NCBI RefSeq assembly: GCF_003367475.1
Contig: NZ_QRHA01000016.1
Span: forward strand, 1 to 58,723
Origin: Alteromonas aestuariivivens
GTDB taxonomy: Bacteria; Pseudomonadota; Gammaproteobacteria; Enterobacterales; Alteromonadaceae
Length of the DNA stretch: 58,723 nt
Direction: 5' to 3'
A program made the position numbers and the translations under genes. Within the stretch, counting starts at the first letter, position 1. Each line of letters opens with the position of its first letter. A model generated the notes under the pieces. The model had not been told where the DNA came from. It did not search any database and saw only the letters and a list, made by a program, of their open reading frames with translations. Shown here in pieces: positions 36,436-45,387 of the stretch.

Positions 36436-37497
36436 TCAGTAGAAAGTATTCTGTTTTACCCATAGGGATTCGACTGCACGCAGTATCTGAATTGGGCCGG
36501 ATTCACGGGTGATAATGTATCGGGGCACCACTTCGGCAGTAAAGTCATTGGCCGAACGGGCGCAACCTATACTGCTTACACCGTCAAAATCGAAAACAAG
36601 CCCACGGGAGACGGCATCCTGAATCGCTTCCCAAATCAAAATTTTCAGCACACCACGGTGAGATGCACGTGCGTTGTGTGTGGTCATCAGGAAATAGGCA
36701 GAAGTCTTGTCCCAAACGTAAAAGATGGCAGCGTCCATTTTTCCGGTATCTTTATGGATTGATTGTAAAACTCTGCCTCTACCTTTCTCTAGGGCGGCAT
36801 CGATCAATTTTTTGCATACCTTACCGTTCATCATGTTCTGGAGCTGGCGTTTTTCAATGTTCTGGTTATAGAAATTGAGAAATGCAGCTGAGTCCGTGCA
36901 GTCTGCTACCCGATAATTTCTTCTCGCCCCCCGAATACTGGAGCGAACTTTGCTGCGCATGCTACCCCAAAGCTCATCAACCGGAGCGGGTTCAATCACA
37001 TGGGTGAATTGCACCGAAACCTTAAACCCAGCTGCCTGAAAAGCGACTGCATCCATGACATCGCGATGACATTTTATGTAGATGGAGCTGGCTTTGGGAA
37101 GTTGTGCGATAAGCCCCTGCACTATTTGTAGCCGACGCAGAAACTTCTTGTTGGGTTTTCCTTCACCATCATTGATGGCTGGCCCGAGAAAATTGGTCAA
37201 CGGTGCCTGCTTAACTTCGGTGAACCCGAATTGTTTACGCGTGAAATAGGGTAGCCTGCCAAATACCTTGCCATTCTCGACAAAATCGACGGCTTGGTAC
37301 TTTCCACCTGTGGCTATTTCCAGCCACCATCGCTCGTGAAATATGGTGGGTGCAAGCGCGTCAATTTCCTGATCTTGAATTTGGTTTAGCTGGGCATGCT
37401 GGGAAATTTTCTGTGCCCGGAGGGACGGATGGTCCAAAAAATTTTTGATGACAGTCGCGGCGTCCATCACATTGTTTTGTAACCAGGTTTTTTTCAT
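36436..37497 (-). CDS. FemAB/BioF2-type GNAT acyltransferase
   Basis: 353 aa with the double-GNAT layout of the FemAB-like family (BioF2-like, often annotated GNAT N-acetyltransferase). The N-terminal half has 'FHERWWLEIATGGKYQAV' and 'LTNFLGPAI'. The C-terminal GNAT half has 'SKVRSSIRGARRNYRV' and 'AAIFYVWDKTSAYFLMTTHN...ASHRGVLKILIWEAIQ'. Relatives act in cell-envelope or polysaccharide pathways. An internal ATG at 37,467 is an alternative start. Stand-alone gene. Confidence 0.7.
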   Translation of the reverse strand: MKKTWLQNNVMDAATVIKNFLDHPSLRAQKISQHAQLNQIQDQEIDALAPTIFHERWWLEIATGGKYQAVDFVENGKVFGRLPYFTRKQFGFTEVKQAPLTNFLGPAINDGEGKPNKKFLRRLQIVQGLIAQLPKASSIYIKCHRDVMDAVAFQAAGFKVSVQFTHVIEPAPVDELWGSMRSKVRSSIRGARRNYRVADCTDSAAFLNFYNQNIEKRQLQNMMNGKVCKKLIDAALEKGRGRVLQSIHKDTGKMDAAIFYVWDKTSAYFLMTTHNARASHRGVLKILIWEAIQDAVSRGLVFDFDGVSSIGCARSANDFTAEVVPRYIITRESGPIQILRAVESLWVKQNTFY

Positions 37498-38011
37498 AGC
37501 AACACTCGTTGATCAGCCAGAATATTCAACAGAGTCCATTCAATTGAAATGCATTGTGTTATTGCTACAGCGGAAGGTGTAGTACAACGCTCAGTTTAAG
37601 CCCGGCATAATGAACAAAAGCTAATGGATAGCGCCCGGGCTTCACTGCTTTGAAGCCTCTCGGTTTCCACTTTAGTACAAGCTGTGGGGATTATCAAAAC
37701 CAGAATAATGAAACTAATTTTATGACTTTACAGGCTTTTCTGGTCAACCAGTTATCGTAAAGAGGTGTGAAAAAAGCGATTCTGAACTGTTAGGTTGCTT
37801 TCTTCCGGTTGAGGCCGGGGAATTCTCGCTTCCTGAAGATCGGCTGGACTGGCAGGATTTTGAGAAAATATTCTGAGGCAAACACTTCATCGCTTTGCTG
37901 GAAACCGTACACTTGCAGCCATGTATCTGAATATAAGCTAAAAGACGTTTTTTCTATTGAATTGAAAAATATGGCGTTAGCTGATTCACCAGCAACAAAA
38001 TGGCGAGATGT
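37498..38011. other. Gene-poor stretch between the FemAB-like gene and a small ORF
   Basis: I see no convincing gene. Short frames exist on both strands but lack ribosome sites and protein-like composition. Nothing folds into an obvious RNA by eye. Confidence 0.4.
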
Positions 38012-38176
38012 TCAGGTGTGAGGGTGGGCCGGTGGTCGAGGGTCGCCAGTTTGGGGCCTGGCTGGTTGCGCACCATGTATGGCTTCTGACGCGTTGCCTT
38101 TGTTTTTCGGTGTTACAGGGGTAAAATACACGGTCCGTTCGCCGCTAAACCACTTATTTATGGTGTAGGACGCCAT
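38012..38176 (-). CDS. Possible 54-aa small protein
   Basis: An ATG at 38,176 preceded by AGGAA (9-base spacing) opens a 54-codon frame: a folded-looking first half ('SYTINKWFSGERTVYFTP') and a Pro/Gly-rich tail ('QPARPQTGDPRPP'). No family is recognised. It lies in the 810-base gap before dusA, on the opposite strand. The evidence is only the start context and open frame. Confidence 0.35.
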   Translation of the reverse strand: MASYTINKWFSGERTVYFTPVTPKNKGNASEAIHGAQPARPQTGDPRPPAHPHT

Positions 38177-38307
38177 AGTTTTGTATTCCTATTGTCTTCC
38201 TGAAGGGTGAAAAACACCGGAATACAGCGGAAATGTCGCTATTTTTAAAATCGGCGGAAATGACGGGTTTTGCCGTTTTTCTCTTGTAAATCAATAAGGT
38301 AATTGCT

Positions 38308-39312
38308 GTGTCAGCATCCCCCATCAACCGAACCTTCTCTGTCGCCCCAATGCTGGATTGGACCGATCAGCATTGTCGTTATTTTTTGCGCCTGATTTCC
38401 AATCGGGTTTTGCTTTATACCGAGATGGTGACAACCGGGGCGCTGATTTTTGGCAAGGGCGATTATCTCGCATTCAATGATGAAGAACACCCGGTTGCTT
38501 TGCAGCTTGGCGGTTCGAATCCTTCCGATATGGCCCGTTGTGCCGTGATGGCTCAAGAGCGCGGGTACGATGAAGTTAACATCAATGTTGGCTGTCCTTC
38601 TGATCGGGTTAAAAATGGCAGTTTTGGCGCTTGCCTGATGGCTCAGCCCGAAGTGGTTGCTGATTGTGTGCGTGAAATGCAGGCTTCAGTTGATATTCCA
38701 GTTACCGTGAAATGCCGTATCGGGATAGACGAAATGGATGAATACGAGGACTTCTCCCGTTTTATCGACACTGTAGCGAATGCTGGGTGTGATACCTTTA
38801 TTGTGCATGCAAGGAAAGCCTGGTTGCAGGGGTTGAGCCCGAAGGAAAACCGTGAAATTCCGCCACTCAATTACCCCAGAGTGTATCAGTTGAAGGCAGA
38901 GCGACCGGAGTTGAATATCAGCCTTAACGGTGGCGTGAAATCTTTGGACGAAGTTCAGGACCACCTCGCACATGTTGATGGTGTCATGGTTGGGCGTGAG
39001 GCCTACGCCAACCCGTATTTTCTGGCGGAAGTGGACCGCCGTCTGTATGACTGCAATGGCTTACCGATAAGCCGTGACGAGATTGTGCTTAACATGCAGA
39101 GCTATATAGAACGTCAGTCGCAAGTGGGGTTCAAGCCCTGGCACGTTGCCCGACATATGCTTGGGTTATATCAGGGTCAGCCTGGTGGGCGAATTTGGCG
39201 CAGGTATCTTAGTCAGAATGGTACGGGCAGAACGCCGGATCCTGATCTCCTGCTCAACGGGTTGGCACAGGTTCAACAGGCGCGGGAAGATGTTGCCTCT
39301 CGTGTTAGCTAA
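38308..39312 (+). CDS. dusA: tRNA-dihydrouridine(20/20a) synthase DusA
   Basis: 334 aa. It opens with '[17 protein letters not shown]', the DusA start, and has the catalytic 'NVGCPSDRV' (Cys96), FMN-binding '[17 protein letters not shown]' and 'NGGVKSLDE...[14 protein letters not shown]'. It reduces uridine 20/20a in the D-loop of tRNA with NADPH and FMN. The start is GTG at 38,308, shortly after AAGG. dusA is a well-known target for integrative elements elsewhere, but here its end is intact and no integrase is next to it. Confidence 0.96.
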   Translation: MSASPINRTFSVAPMLDWTDQHCRYFLRLISNRVLLYTEMVTTGALIFGKGDYLAFNDEEHPVALQLGGSNPSDMARCAVMAQERGYDEVNINVGCPSDRVKNGSFGACLMAQPEVVADCVREMQASVDIPVTVKCRIGIDEMDEYEDFSRFIDTVANAGCDTFIVHARKAWLQGLSPKENREIPPLNYPRVYQLKAERPELNISLNGGVKSLDEVQDHLAHVDGVMVGREAYANPYFLAEVDRRLYDCNGLPISRDEIVLNMQSYIERQSQVGFKPWHVARHMLGLYQGQPGGRIWRRYLSQNGTGRTPDPDLLLNGLAQVQQAREDVASRVS

Positions 39313-39435
39313 TTTCGCCAGTGTAGTGTTTGTTTTGACTAAAATTTAGCTTCAGGGGAGTTGGGGCGAAAACTCCTTAAAGTCCGTTGGATAAAAAAAG
39401 TAGCAAATATAGTACCTTAGAGTTCTTTTTGAGTT

Positions 39436-39451
39436 TGGCATAGCTTTCGCA
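39436..39451 (+). promoter_or_regulatory. Sigma-54-like promoter of the two-gene small-protein operon
   Basis: TGGCAT, 5 bases, TCGCA: the -24 GG and -12 GC of the sigma-54 consensus (TGGCAC-N5-TTGCA) are kept with two mismatches. It is 67 bases before the ATG at 39,518. Confidence 0.5.
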
Positions 39452-39517
39452 AACGTAAAGCAACCAGTCGCGAGAGGCAGTTCACGACTGAATCAACCAA
39501 CTTAAGAGGGACGTATC

Positions 39518-39814
39518 ATGAAATCCAAATCTTTAATTGCTGCAGCGCTACTTTCTGCTGCATTCAGCAGTCAGGTATTCGCTCAGGAGTCATCTGTCGA
39601 GCGTGTGCTCAGTCAGTTTATTACTCATGCTGTTACTACAACAGGATATGAGCTGAAAATGGGTGTTCGGCAAGCTATAGCCAACACAGCTCACGCATTT
39701 GATCCGCAGCAAAATACCCGCTCCGGAACCGTGACTGTGACGGATTTAGCGACCGCTCTGCAATCAGCAGATGAAAGCACCAGTGCAGAGCACAACGTAA
39801 CATCCGGTGACTGA
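39518..39814 (+). CDS. Unknown small exported protein (98 aa)
   Basis: A signal peptide ('SLIAAALLSAAFSSQVFAQE', cleavage after FA) and a mature part of about 75 residues rich in Ser, Thr and Ala. No family recognised. It is the first gene of a two-gene unit that ends at a strong terminator and begins at a sigma-54-like promoter. The phage-shock cluster follows 550 bases on with its own sigma-54-like promoter, so a link to envelope stress is a reasonable inference. Confidence 0.65.
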   Translation: MKSKSLIAAALLSAAFSSQVFAQESSVERVLSQFITHAVTTTGYELKMGVRQAIANTAHAFDPQQNTRSGTVTVTDLATALQSADESTSAEHNVTSGD

Positions 39815-39968
39815 TAGTATTGCCATGTATCAGCACGTCAATTTGTTTTTCATCATGCTGATGCCGGTGGTCACTTTTGCTCTTGGAGGTTTGCTGCTTT
39901 CCAGTCGCAGCCTGAAAAAGTCACCAAAGCCGACAAACTTTCATACCTTCGATCATAAAAACAGATAA
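39807..39968 (+). CDS. Small single-pass membrane protein (53 aa)
   Basis: The GTG at 39,807 overlaps the stop of the preceding gene; an ATG at 39,825 is the alternative. One hydrophobic helix ('LFFIMLMPVVTFALGGLLL') is followed by a basic tail ('SRSLKKSPKPTNFHTFDHK'). The stop codon lies inside the stem of the terminator at 39,959-39,993, as expected for the last gene of an operon. Not assigned to a family; its size and topology recall small Psp partners. Confidence 0.55.
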   Translation: MTDSIAMYQHVNLFFIMLMPVVTFALGGLLLSSRSLKKSPKPTNFHTFDHKNR

Positions 39969-39993
39969 TTCGCCCGGCGGTTATCTGTTTTTT
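39959..39993 (+). terminator. Rho-independent terminator of the small-protein operon
   Basis: AACAGATAA (39,960-39,968) pairs with TTATCTGTT (39,981-39,989) over a GC-rich 12-base loop and is followed by TTTTGC. It closes the operon of the exported and small membrane proteins. Confidence 0.75.
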
Positions 39994-40299
39994 GCATTTT
40001 ACCTTCCAGAGTATCTTTAGGCCTTGCTGGGCTCACATTTCACTTAATTTCCAATTGCTGATCCTATAAAGCTTGTGCTGAAGAGATGCTTGTTTTTTTC
40101 CACTGCCTGGAGGACCAGCACTTTGGTATCCCCCTCGGGCCTGGCTTTTAACACCCCAATTAAACGCTGATTGGCGGGTGGTTATATTGACCAATCAATG
40201 TGGTCAAAAACACTAATCTGAATTGATTTTGAGATAAGGCAACCTTCTTGAAATCTGAGAAATGTGAATAATTACATTTAAAACAATTAGTTAAATAAA
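39994..40299. promoter_or_regulatory. Regulatory region upstream of pspA, with an inverted repeat
   Basis: No gene is seen. TTGACCA (40,187-40,193) and TGGTCAA (40,201-40,207) form a perfect inverted repeat about 100 bases before the sigma-54-like promoter. That is where an enhancer-binding activator such as PspF would bind. The rest is AT-rich with no clear signal. Confidence 0.45.
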
Positions 40300-40315
40300 T
40301 GGCATGTGAATTGTA
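40300..40315 (+). promoter_or_regulatory. Sigma-54-like promoter of pspA
   Basis: TGGCAT, 5 bases, TTGTA matches the sigma-54 consensus at all but two positions (-24 GG kept, -12 GC is GT). Psp operons are known to depend on sigma-54 and PspF. It lies 53 bases before the pspA ATG. Confidence 0.6.
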
Positions 40316-40367
40316 ATCCACAGAAGAAACCTGAACCCAATCTCAAAACAAATTTGGAGGAAAGACA

Positions 40368-41042
40368 ATGGGCATGTTTTCCAGAATGAGTGACATCGTG
40401 CAAGCCAATTTAAATGCCATGCTTGATAAGGCTGAGGACCCTGAAAAAGTTATTCGCCTCATCATTCAGGAGATGGAAGAGACACTCGTGGAGTTGCGCT
40501 CAGAAGCGGCCAAACACATTGCTGAGCAGAAGTACCTTGACCGACAACTGACCCAGTTAGACAAGCATGCACAGGAATGGCAGGCAAAAGCTCAGCTGGC
40601 TATGGATAAGGACAAGGAAGAGTTGGCTCGTGCGGCGTTAGTCGAAAAGCAAGGGTATGTGCAGAAAGCCGTTACGTTACGCTCTCAGTATGAACAACTC
40701 AGTGAAGTACTGGGAAAAATCCAGGATGACACTGGCAGATTGAACGCGAAATTGGCGGAGGCCAAGCAAAAGCAAAAGTCTTTGGCGGTGCGAAAACAGT
40801 CAGCAGCAGTGCGGTTGAAAGCTAAAAATGTGGAATACAGTGGCAAGGTTGAGTCGGCTATGGCCCGCTTTGAACAGTATGAGCAACGGGTTGACAACCT
40901 TGAAGCCCAAGTGGATGCCTATGACGTTGTATCAGGCAACGCCGCTGACAGCAACAGCCTGGCAACCCAGTTCCGGGAACTGGAACACGAAGACACCATC
41001 GAGCAGGAACTGGCTGCTCTGAAAAAGAATAAAGCAGCCTAG
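40368..41042 (+). CDS. pspA: Phage shock protein A
   Basis: 224 aa, the standard PspA length. It starts with 'MGMFSRMSDIVQANLNAMLDKAEDPEKVIRLIIQEME', the family's N-terminal amphipathic helix and first helix, and continues as a long coiled coil. PspA is an ESCRT-III-like protein that binds stressed inner membrane and in resting cells inhibits PspF. GGAGG precedes the ATG. First gene of a cluster with pspC and a further membrane protein; pspB and pspF are not in the window. Confidence 0.95.
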   Translation: MGMFSRMSDIVQANLNAMLDKAEDPEKVIRLIIQEMEETLVELRSEAAKHIAEQKYLDRQLTQLDKHAQEWQAKAQLAMDKDKEELARAALVEKQGYVQKAVTLRSQYEQLSEVLGKIQDDTGRLNAKLAEAKQKQKSLAVRKQSAAVRLKAKNVEYSGKVESAMARFEQYEQRVDNLEAQVDAYDVVSGNAADSNSLATQFRELEHEDTIEQELAALKKNKAA

Positions 41043-41090
41043 TTTTTGACTGGCCCACTATCAGTGGGCCACCAACCTGAGGAATCACTC

Positions 41091-41297
41091 ATGAAATATC
41101 AACACATTGACAAGCGTTTATATCGAGATACCCGCCAGGGAGTCATTTCGGGTGTGTGTGCAGGTGTTGCGGGCTACCTGCAGATAGACAGCGTGTGGGT
41201 GAGACTCGCCGCTGTTGCAGCTCTTATCTGCATGCCGAAGCTGACGCTGATTGCCTATATCGCAGCCGTGATACTCGTGCCCCGGAGAGCAGGATGA
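41091..41297 (+). CDS. pspC: PspC-domain envelope stress protein
   Basis: 68 aa from the ATG at 41,091. It matches the compact PspC domain: 'KRLYRDTRQGVISGVCAGVAGYL', then 'VWVRLAAVAAL' and one membrane helix ending 'IAAVILVP'. It lacks the long C-terminal part of E. coli PspC (119 aa), so it is a minimal form. It overlaps the next gene by 4 bases (ATGA). Confidence 0.85.
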   Translation: MKYQHIDKRLYRDTRQGVISGVCAGVAGYLQIDSVWVRLAAVAALICMPKLTLIAYIAAVILVPRRAG

Positions 41298-41629
41298 AAA
41301 ACTTTATATTGGCCATCGTCATAGCCATTGTACTGGTGAATGTTTTTGGCTCGGTTGCCAGCGATTGGTGGGGTGTGCATTTTGTGATGAGCGATGGCCT
41401 GATGTCTCCGTTTGAAAACCTGCTGGCTTTTTCTGCTATTGCAGTTGTGTTTGTGATTATAGGCTTTATAGTGGCGATAAGCGTTGTAGGTGCCATTATT
41501 TTAGGGGTAGCTGCAGCACTGTTGAGTATTTTGGTGCTGGGCGTAACGGCCTTGTGGCCACTGCTGCTGGTTGCGGCAGTAATATACTGGCTGCAACGTA
41601 ACAAACGTAATTACGCTGATGAAATGTAA
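41294..41629 (+). CDS. Multi-helix small membrane protein of the psp cluster
   Basis: 111 aa from the ATG at 41,294. An N-terminal hydrophobic helix ('FILAIVIAIVLVNVFGSVA') is followed by two or three further helices rich in Ile, Val and Ala ('AIAVVFVIIGFIVAISVVGAIILG', 'LSILVLGVTALWPLLLVAAVIYWL') and a basic end ('QRNKRNYADEM'). Position and overlap with pspC make it part of the phage-shock operon. It is not an obvious PspB, PspD or PspG. Confidence 0.7.
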   Translation: MKNFILAIVIAIVLVNVFGSVASDWWGVHFVMSDGLMSPFENLLAFSAIAVVFVIIGFIVAISVVGAIILGVAAALLSILVLGVTALWPLLLVAAVIYWLQRNKRNYADEM

Positions 41630-41712
41630 ATGCTTTCGCTGGTGTAACACCTGGGTAAACTGCAGTTCAACCGCGGTGCGGCGAATTGAATAGGGAACAG
41701 ACAGAGGGTGGC

Positions 41713-42693
41713 ATGAGACAGTATCTGAATGGAAAATGGATAAGCATTGGATTTGTTTTACTTTTTATCCTTTTTTGGGTGATAGGCTTTATCTGGAGTT
41801 TCGAGCCAGAAACATTTGATATTCGTGAGCAGGAAAAAGGTAACGCTAATCTTGAAGTTCCCGGTTATGCGATGACTACATCCCTTATCACGGTTGCCCA
41901 GACCCTACTGGATAAGCCCGGCGGGTATCTTTCTAACGACGTAATGCCACCGGGGATTTTGCTCGACAATATGCCAAGCTGGGAATTTGGCGCGTTGGAA
42001 ATGGTGCGTGATCTCTCTCTGGTTATGCGCAAGGATTTCAGCCGTTCACAATCTCAATCGTTGGAAAATAGCTATCTGATTAAAGCGCACCCCAAGTTTA
42101 ATATTGATAATCGCAGCTGGTTGTTGCCGTCGGCGGAGTCTCAGTACCAGGAAGCCATCGACCTGCTCATGGAGTACAGGCAGGATCTGGTTGACCCATC
42201 TTACGGTGACAGTCAGTTTTACACCCGGGCAGACAATTTGCGCGAATGGATAAAGCAGGTTGAAAAGCGCATGGGAAGCATGTCGCAGCGCCTCAGCGCC
42301 AGTGTAGGCTCTGCACGGGTGAATACCGACTTGGCCGGGGACAGTTCCGCCCGCCAGTCTACCCCGCTACCTTCACAAACCTTTACAAAAACCAGCTGGT
42401 GGAAGCTGGACGACAATTTTTATGAAGCCAGAGGGGCTACGTGGGCGCTGCTTCACTTTTTCAAAGCTGTTGAGGTTGATTTTTCTGAGGTACTGGAAAA
42501 GAAAAATGCCAAGGTAAGCCTGCAGCAAATCATCCGTGAACTGGAAGCCACGCAGCAAACAGTGTGGAGCCCAATGATACTCAACGGTGGAGGCTTTGGT
42601 ATGTTAGCTAATCACTCGTTAGTAATGGCGAACTATATTTCCCGGGCCAACGCTGCTTTAATTGAATTGTCTGAACTACTCAATCAAGGATAA
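41713..42693 (+). CDS. DUF2333 family inner-membrane protein
   Basis: 326 aa from the ATG at 41,713 (GAGGGTGGC before it; 41,686 is an alternative). A single N-terminal membrane helix ('IGFVLLFILFWVIGFIW') precedes a periplasmic domain with the family blocks 'MTTSLITVAQTLLDKPGGYLSND', 'PGILLDNMPSWEFGALEMVRDL' and 'SWLLPSAESQY'. Function unknown. Four bases before the next gene, so probably co-transcribed. Confidence 0.85.
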   Translation: MRQYLNGKWISIGFVLLFILFWVIGFIWSFEPETFDIREQEKGNANLEVPGYAMTTSLITVAQTLLDKPGGYLSNDVMPPGILLDNMPSWEFGALEMVRDLSLVMRKDFSRSQSQSLENSYLIKAHPKFNIDNRSWLLPSAESQYQEAIDLLMEYRQDLVDPSYGDSQFYTRADNLREWIKQVEKRMGSMSQRLSASVGSARVNTDLAGDSSARQSTPLPSQTFTKTSWWKLDDNFYEARGATWALLHFFKAVEVDFSEVLEKKNAKVSLQQIIRELEATQQTVWSPMILNGGGFGMLANHSLVMANYISRANAALIELSELLNQG

Positions 42694-42696
42694 CGA

Positions 42697-43452
42697 ATGA
42701 AAACAAAGGTTTTTGCCATCGCGTTAGCGGGCGCTGTAGTTGCTGCACCTGCTATGGGAGACACTCTGGCCGGGTTGTACGTTGGCGCACAGGCATGGCA
42801 GCAGGATACCTCGGGCGGTTTTGCTGACAGTAACAGTGTTAGCAGTTTCAACTTTGATGATGAAACCAACTCAGCTGCTTATATTGCGCTGGAGCACCCA
42901 ATTCCACTGGTGCCGAACATTAAACTGAACTACACCACCATGGACACCGGTGGAAGTACTTCGCTCAATGACAACTTTACCTTTGATGGGGAACTATTTC
43001 CTGCGGGCACCGAGGTAATGACGGTAGCGGAACTCACAACTACCGATTTTATCCTCTACTACGAATTGTTTGATAACGATTTGATCAGCTTCGACATCGG
43101 CGTGAACGGTAAATACATTGATGGTACCTTCTCGGTTGAGGAGTCCGCCAGTAATACCATGGGGACACAGGATTTTTCAGGTGTGATCCCAATGCTGTAT
43201 TCCAGGGTTCAGGTCGGTTTGCCGTTCACTGGCCTGGGGGCTTATGCAGAGGGCAGTTATCTTAGCTTCGACGATCATGAAGTAAGTGATTATCAGGTTG
43301 CATTGACCTACTCATTTATTGAAAGTCTGGCGATTGATATGACCTTGCAACTGGGTTACCGCAACGCTGAAATTAACATCGAAGATCTTGATGATATTTA
43401 TGCTGATATGACGTTTGACGGCGCGTTTGCCGGCCTGGAAATTCACTTCTAG
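42697..43452 (+). CDS. TIGR04219-type outer membrane beta-barrel protein
   Basis: 251 aa. A signal peptide ('VFAIALAGAVVAAPAMGD', cleavage after MG/AMG) precedes alternating beta strands ending in Phe ('FAGLEIHF'), the C-terminal signature for outer-membrane insertion. The start 'LAGLYVGAQAWQQDTSGGFAD' and 'AAYIALEHPIPLVPNIKLNYT' match the TIGR04219 family of unknown function. A small hairpin, GTGCTT/AAGCAC, follows at 43,461-43,476. Confidence 0.85.
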   Translation: MKTKVFAIALAGAVVAAPAMGDTLAGLYVGAQAWQQDTSGGFADSNSVSSFNFDDETNSAAYIALEHPIPLVPNIKLNYTTMDTGGSTSLNDNFTFDGELFPAGTEVMTVAELTTTDFILYYELFDNDLISFDIGVNGKYIDGTFSVEESASNTMGTQDFSGVIPMLYSRVQVGLPFTGLGAYAEGSYLSFDDHEVSDYQVALTYSFIESLAIDMTLQLGYRNAEINIEDLDDIYADMTFDGAFAGLEIHF

Positions 43453-43563
43453 ACCAAAACGTGCTTGCTTAAGCACATTCAGTAATAAAAAAGTTATATT
43501 TATTCTTTTCTCTCGCTCTTCAAACTCGGTAGCCTTAAGCCAACTAAATAAGGCTATCGAGTT

Positions 43564-45387
43564 ATGTCACAAAAACCGAATCTCACAACAGCGCCGGGTG
43601 CGGTGCTTAATGATCTGCAGTGGAACGCGATCACCCAGGCATTGTCTGGGCTCAATCGTGACCAGTTGACCTGGGTAAGTGGTTATGCTGCAGGCATGGC
43701 TGCAGGCCAACCTGCTGGTGCCGCTGTTCCGGCAATCAGCCCGGCTCCCTCTTCCAGCGCGGCACAATTGACTATTCTGTATGGTTCACAAACCGGCAAT
43801 GCAAAGGGTGTGGCCCAGAACTTTCAGGCACAGGCTGAGGCCGCCGGCTACAACAGCAAGTTGGTTAGTATGGCTGACTACAAGCCTCGCCAGTTGAAAA
43901 GTGAAACGCATGTGGTGGTTTTTGTCAGTACTCATGGTGAAGGTGATGCACCTGATGACGCTGCGGAATTGCACGAGTTTCTGGGCGGTAAAAAGGCCCC
44001 GAAACTCCAGGGCTTAAAATATGCCGTGCTGGGGCTGGGAGACAGCAGCTACGAATTTTTCTGCCAAACCGGTAAGGATTTCGACGAGCGTCTCGGTAAG
44101 CTGGGTGCTGCAGCAGTGGTTCCCCGCCAGGATTGTGATGTGGATTATGAAACCGATGCGAAGGTTTGGGGCGAAAAACTGATTGAAGCTCTGAAAACCG
44201 ATTTTGCATCCGCCGCTAGCGGGCCCGATTTGGTTGCTCAACCAGGAGCCTCCTTTCAGGCTGTTGCAGGCCAGGTCTACAGCAAAAAATCACCCTTTAA
44301 AGCGTCCTTGATTGAGTCGCAAAAAATTACTGGCCGTGACTCGGTAAAAGACATTAGCCATATTGAAATCAGCCTGGAAGATTCCGGCATTCAGTATCAG
44401 CCCGGCGACGCTTTGGGTGTGTGGTTTCTGAATTCAGCCAAGCTGGTAGCAGACTTACTTGCGCTGGTGGAACTTGACGGATCGCAAACTGTAACTGTCG
44501 GCGAGCAGGAATTGTCGCTTGAAGAAGCCTTAACGCGCAAGCTGGAACTGACTTTGAGTTACCCCAATTTCATCAAGGCCTATCAGGCCGCCACTGGCTC
44601 TGAATCGCTGGCTGCACTGATGGAAGATAAGGCGACATTGCGCACTTACATGGCAGAACGTCAGATCATTGATATTGTGCGTGATCATCCAGGGACCATC
44701 ACTGCGCAGCAACTGGTGGACGCACTTCGCCCGCTAAATCCGCGCCTGTATTCCATTGCTTCCAGCCAGGCAGAGGTTGAGGAAGAAGTGCATCTCACGG
44801 TAGCCCATGTGGATTATCAGGCGTTTGGTTCCCGTCATCAGGGCGGAGCTTCCGGTTTCCTGTGCGAGTACCTTCAGGAAGGTGGCGAGGTTGAAGTTTT
44901 TGTTGAGCACAATGACAATTTCCGCCTGCCTGCAGATCCGCAAACACCCGTGATTATGGTTGGGCCTGGCACTGGCATCGCGCCTTTCCGTGCATTCATG
45001 CAGGAACGCGAAGCCCAGGGGGCTGAAGGTAAAAACTGGCTGTTTTTCGGCAACCCTAATTTTACCCAGGATTTCCTCTATCAGGTTGAATGGCAGGCGT
45101 ATGTTAAGTCTGGCCTGCTGACCAATATCAGTCTGGCATTTTCCCGCGATCAGGCTGACAAAATTTACGTACAGCATCGTCTTGTGGAGCATGGCAAAGA
45201 AGTCTTTGAATGGCTGGAACAAGGCGCGCATTTCTATGTGTGTGGCGACGCAATGCACATGGCAAAAGATGTCGAAGCTGCGTTGTTGAGCATCATTCAG
45301 GAGCACGGTGGAAAGTCTGAAGAAGATGCCAAGGCGTATTTGTTGGCGCTACGTAAAGCAAAACGTTATCAGAAGGATGTGTATTAA
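43564..45387 (+). CDS. cysJ: Sulfite reductase flavoprotein subunit CysJ
   Basis: 607 aa, close to the E. coli length. Flavodoxin domain (about 65-215) with '[13 protein letters not shown]' and '[12 protein letters not shown]' for FMN. FAD domain with 'RLYSIASS' and the NADPH-binding module '[15 protein letters not shown]'; it ends 'KRYQKDVY', the usual C-terminus that docks on CysI. It passes electrons from NADPH to the hemoprotein subunit. First gene of cysJIH; its stop and the cysI ATG overlap. Confidence 0.96.
   Translation: MSQKPNLTTAPGAVLNDLQWNAITQALSGLNRDQLTWVSGYAAGMAAGQPAGAAVPAISPAPSSSAAQLTILYGSQTGNAKGVAQNFQAQAEAAGYNSKLVSMADYKPRQLKSETHVVVFVSTHGEGDAPDDAAELHEFLGGKKAPKLQGLKYAVLGLGDSSYEFFCQTGKDFDERLGKLGAAAVVPRQDCDVDYETDAKVWGEKLIEALKTDFASAASGPDLVAQPGASFQAVAGQVYSKKSPFKASLIESQKITGRDSVKDISHIEISLEDSGIQYQPGDALGVWFLNSAKLVADLLALVELDGSQTVTVGEQELSLEEALTRKLELTLSYPNFIKAYQAATGSESLAALMEDKATLRTYMAERQIIDIVRDHPGTITAQQLVDALRPLNPRLYSIASSQAEVEEEVHLTVAHVDYQAFGSRHQGGASGFLCEYLQEGGEVEVFVEHNDNFRLPADPQTPVIMVGPGTGIAPFRAFMQEREAQGAEGKNWLFFGNPNFTQDFLYQVEWQAYVKSGLLTNISLAFSRDQADKIYVQHRLVEHGKEVFEWLEQGAHFYVCGDAMHMAKDVEAALLSIIQEHGGKSEEDAKAYLLALRKAKRYQKDVY

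Noticed and set aside
37809..38021. A 70-codon open frame on the + strand before dusA
   Set aside because: No ribosome site, unusual composition, and it overlaps a better-supported small frame on the other strand.
38308..39330. An integrative element in dusA
   Set aside because: dusA is full length and is followed by core genes; no recombinase or repeat of its end is near.
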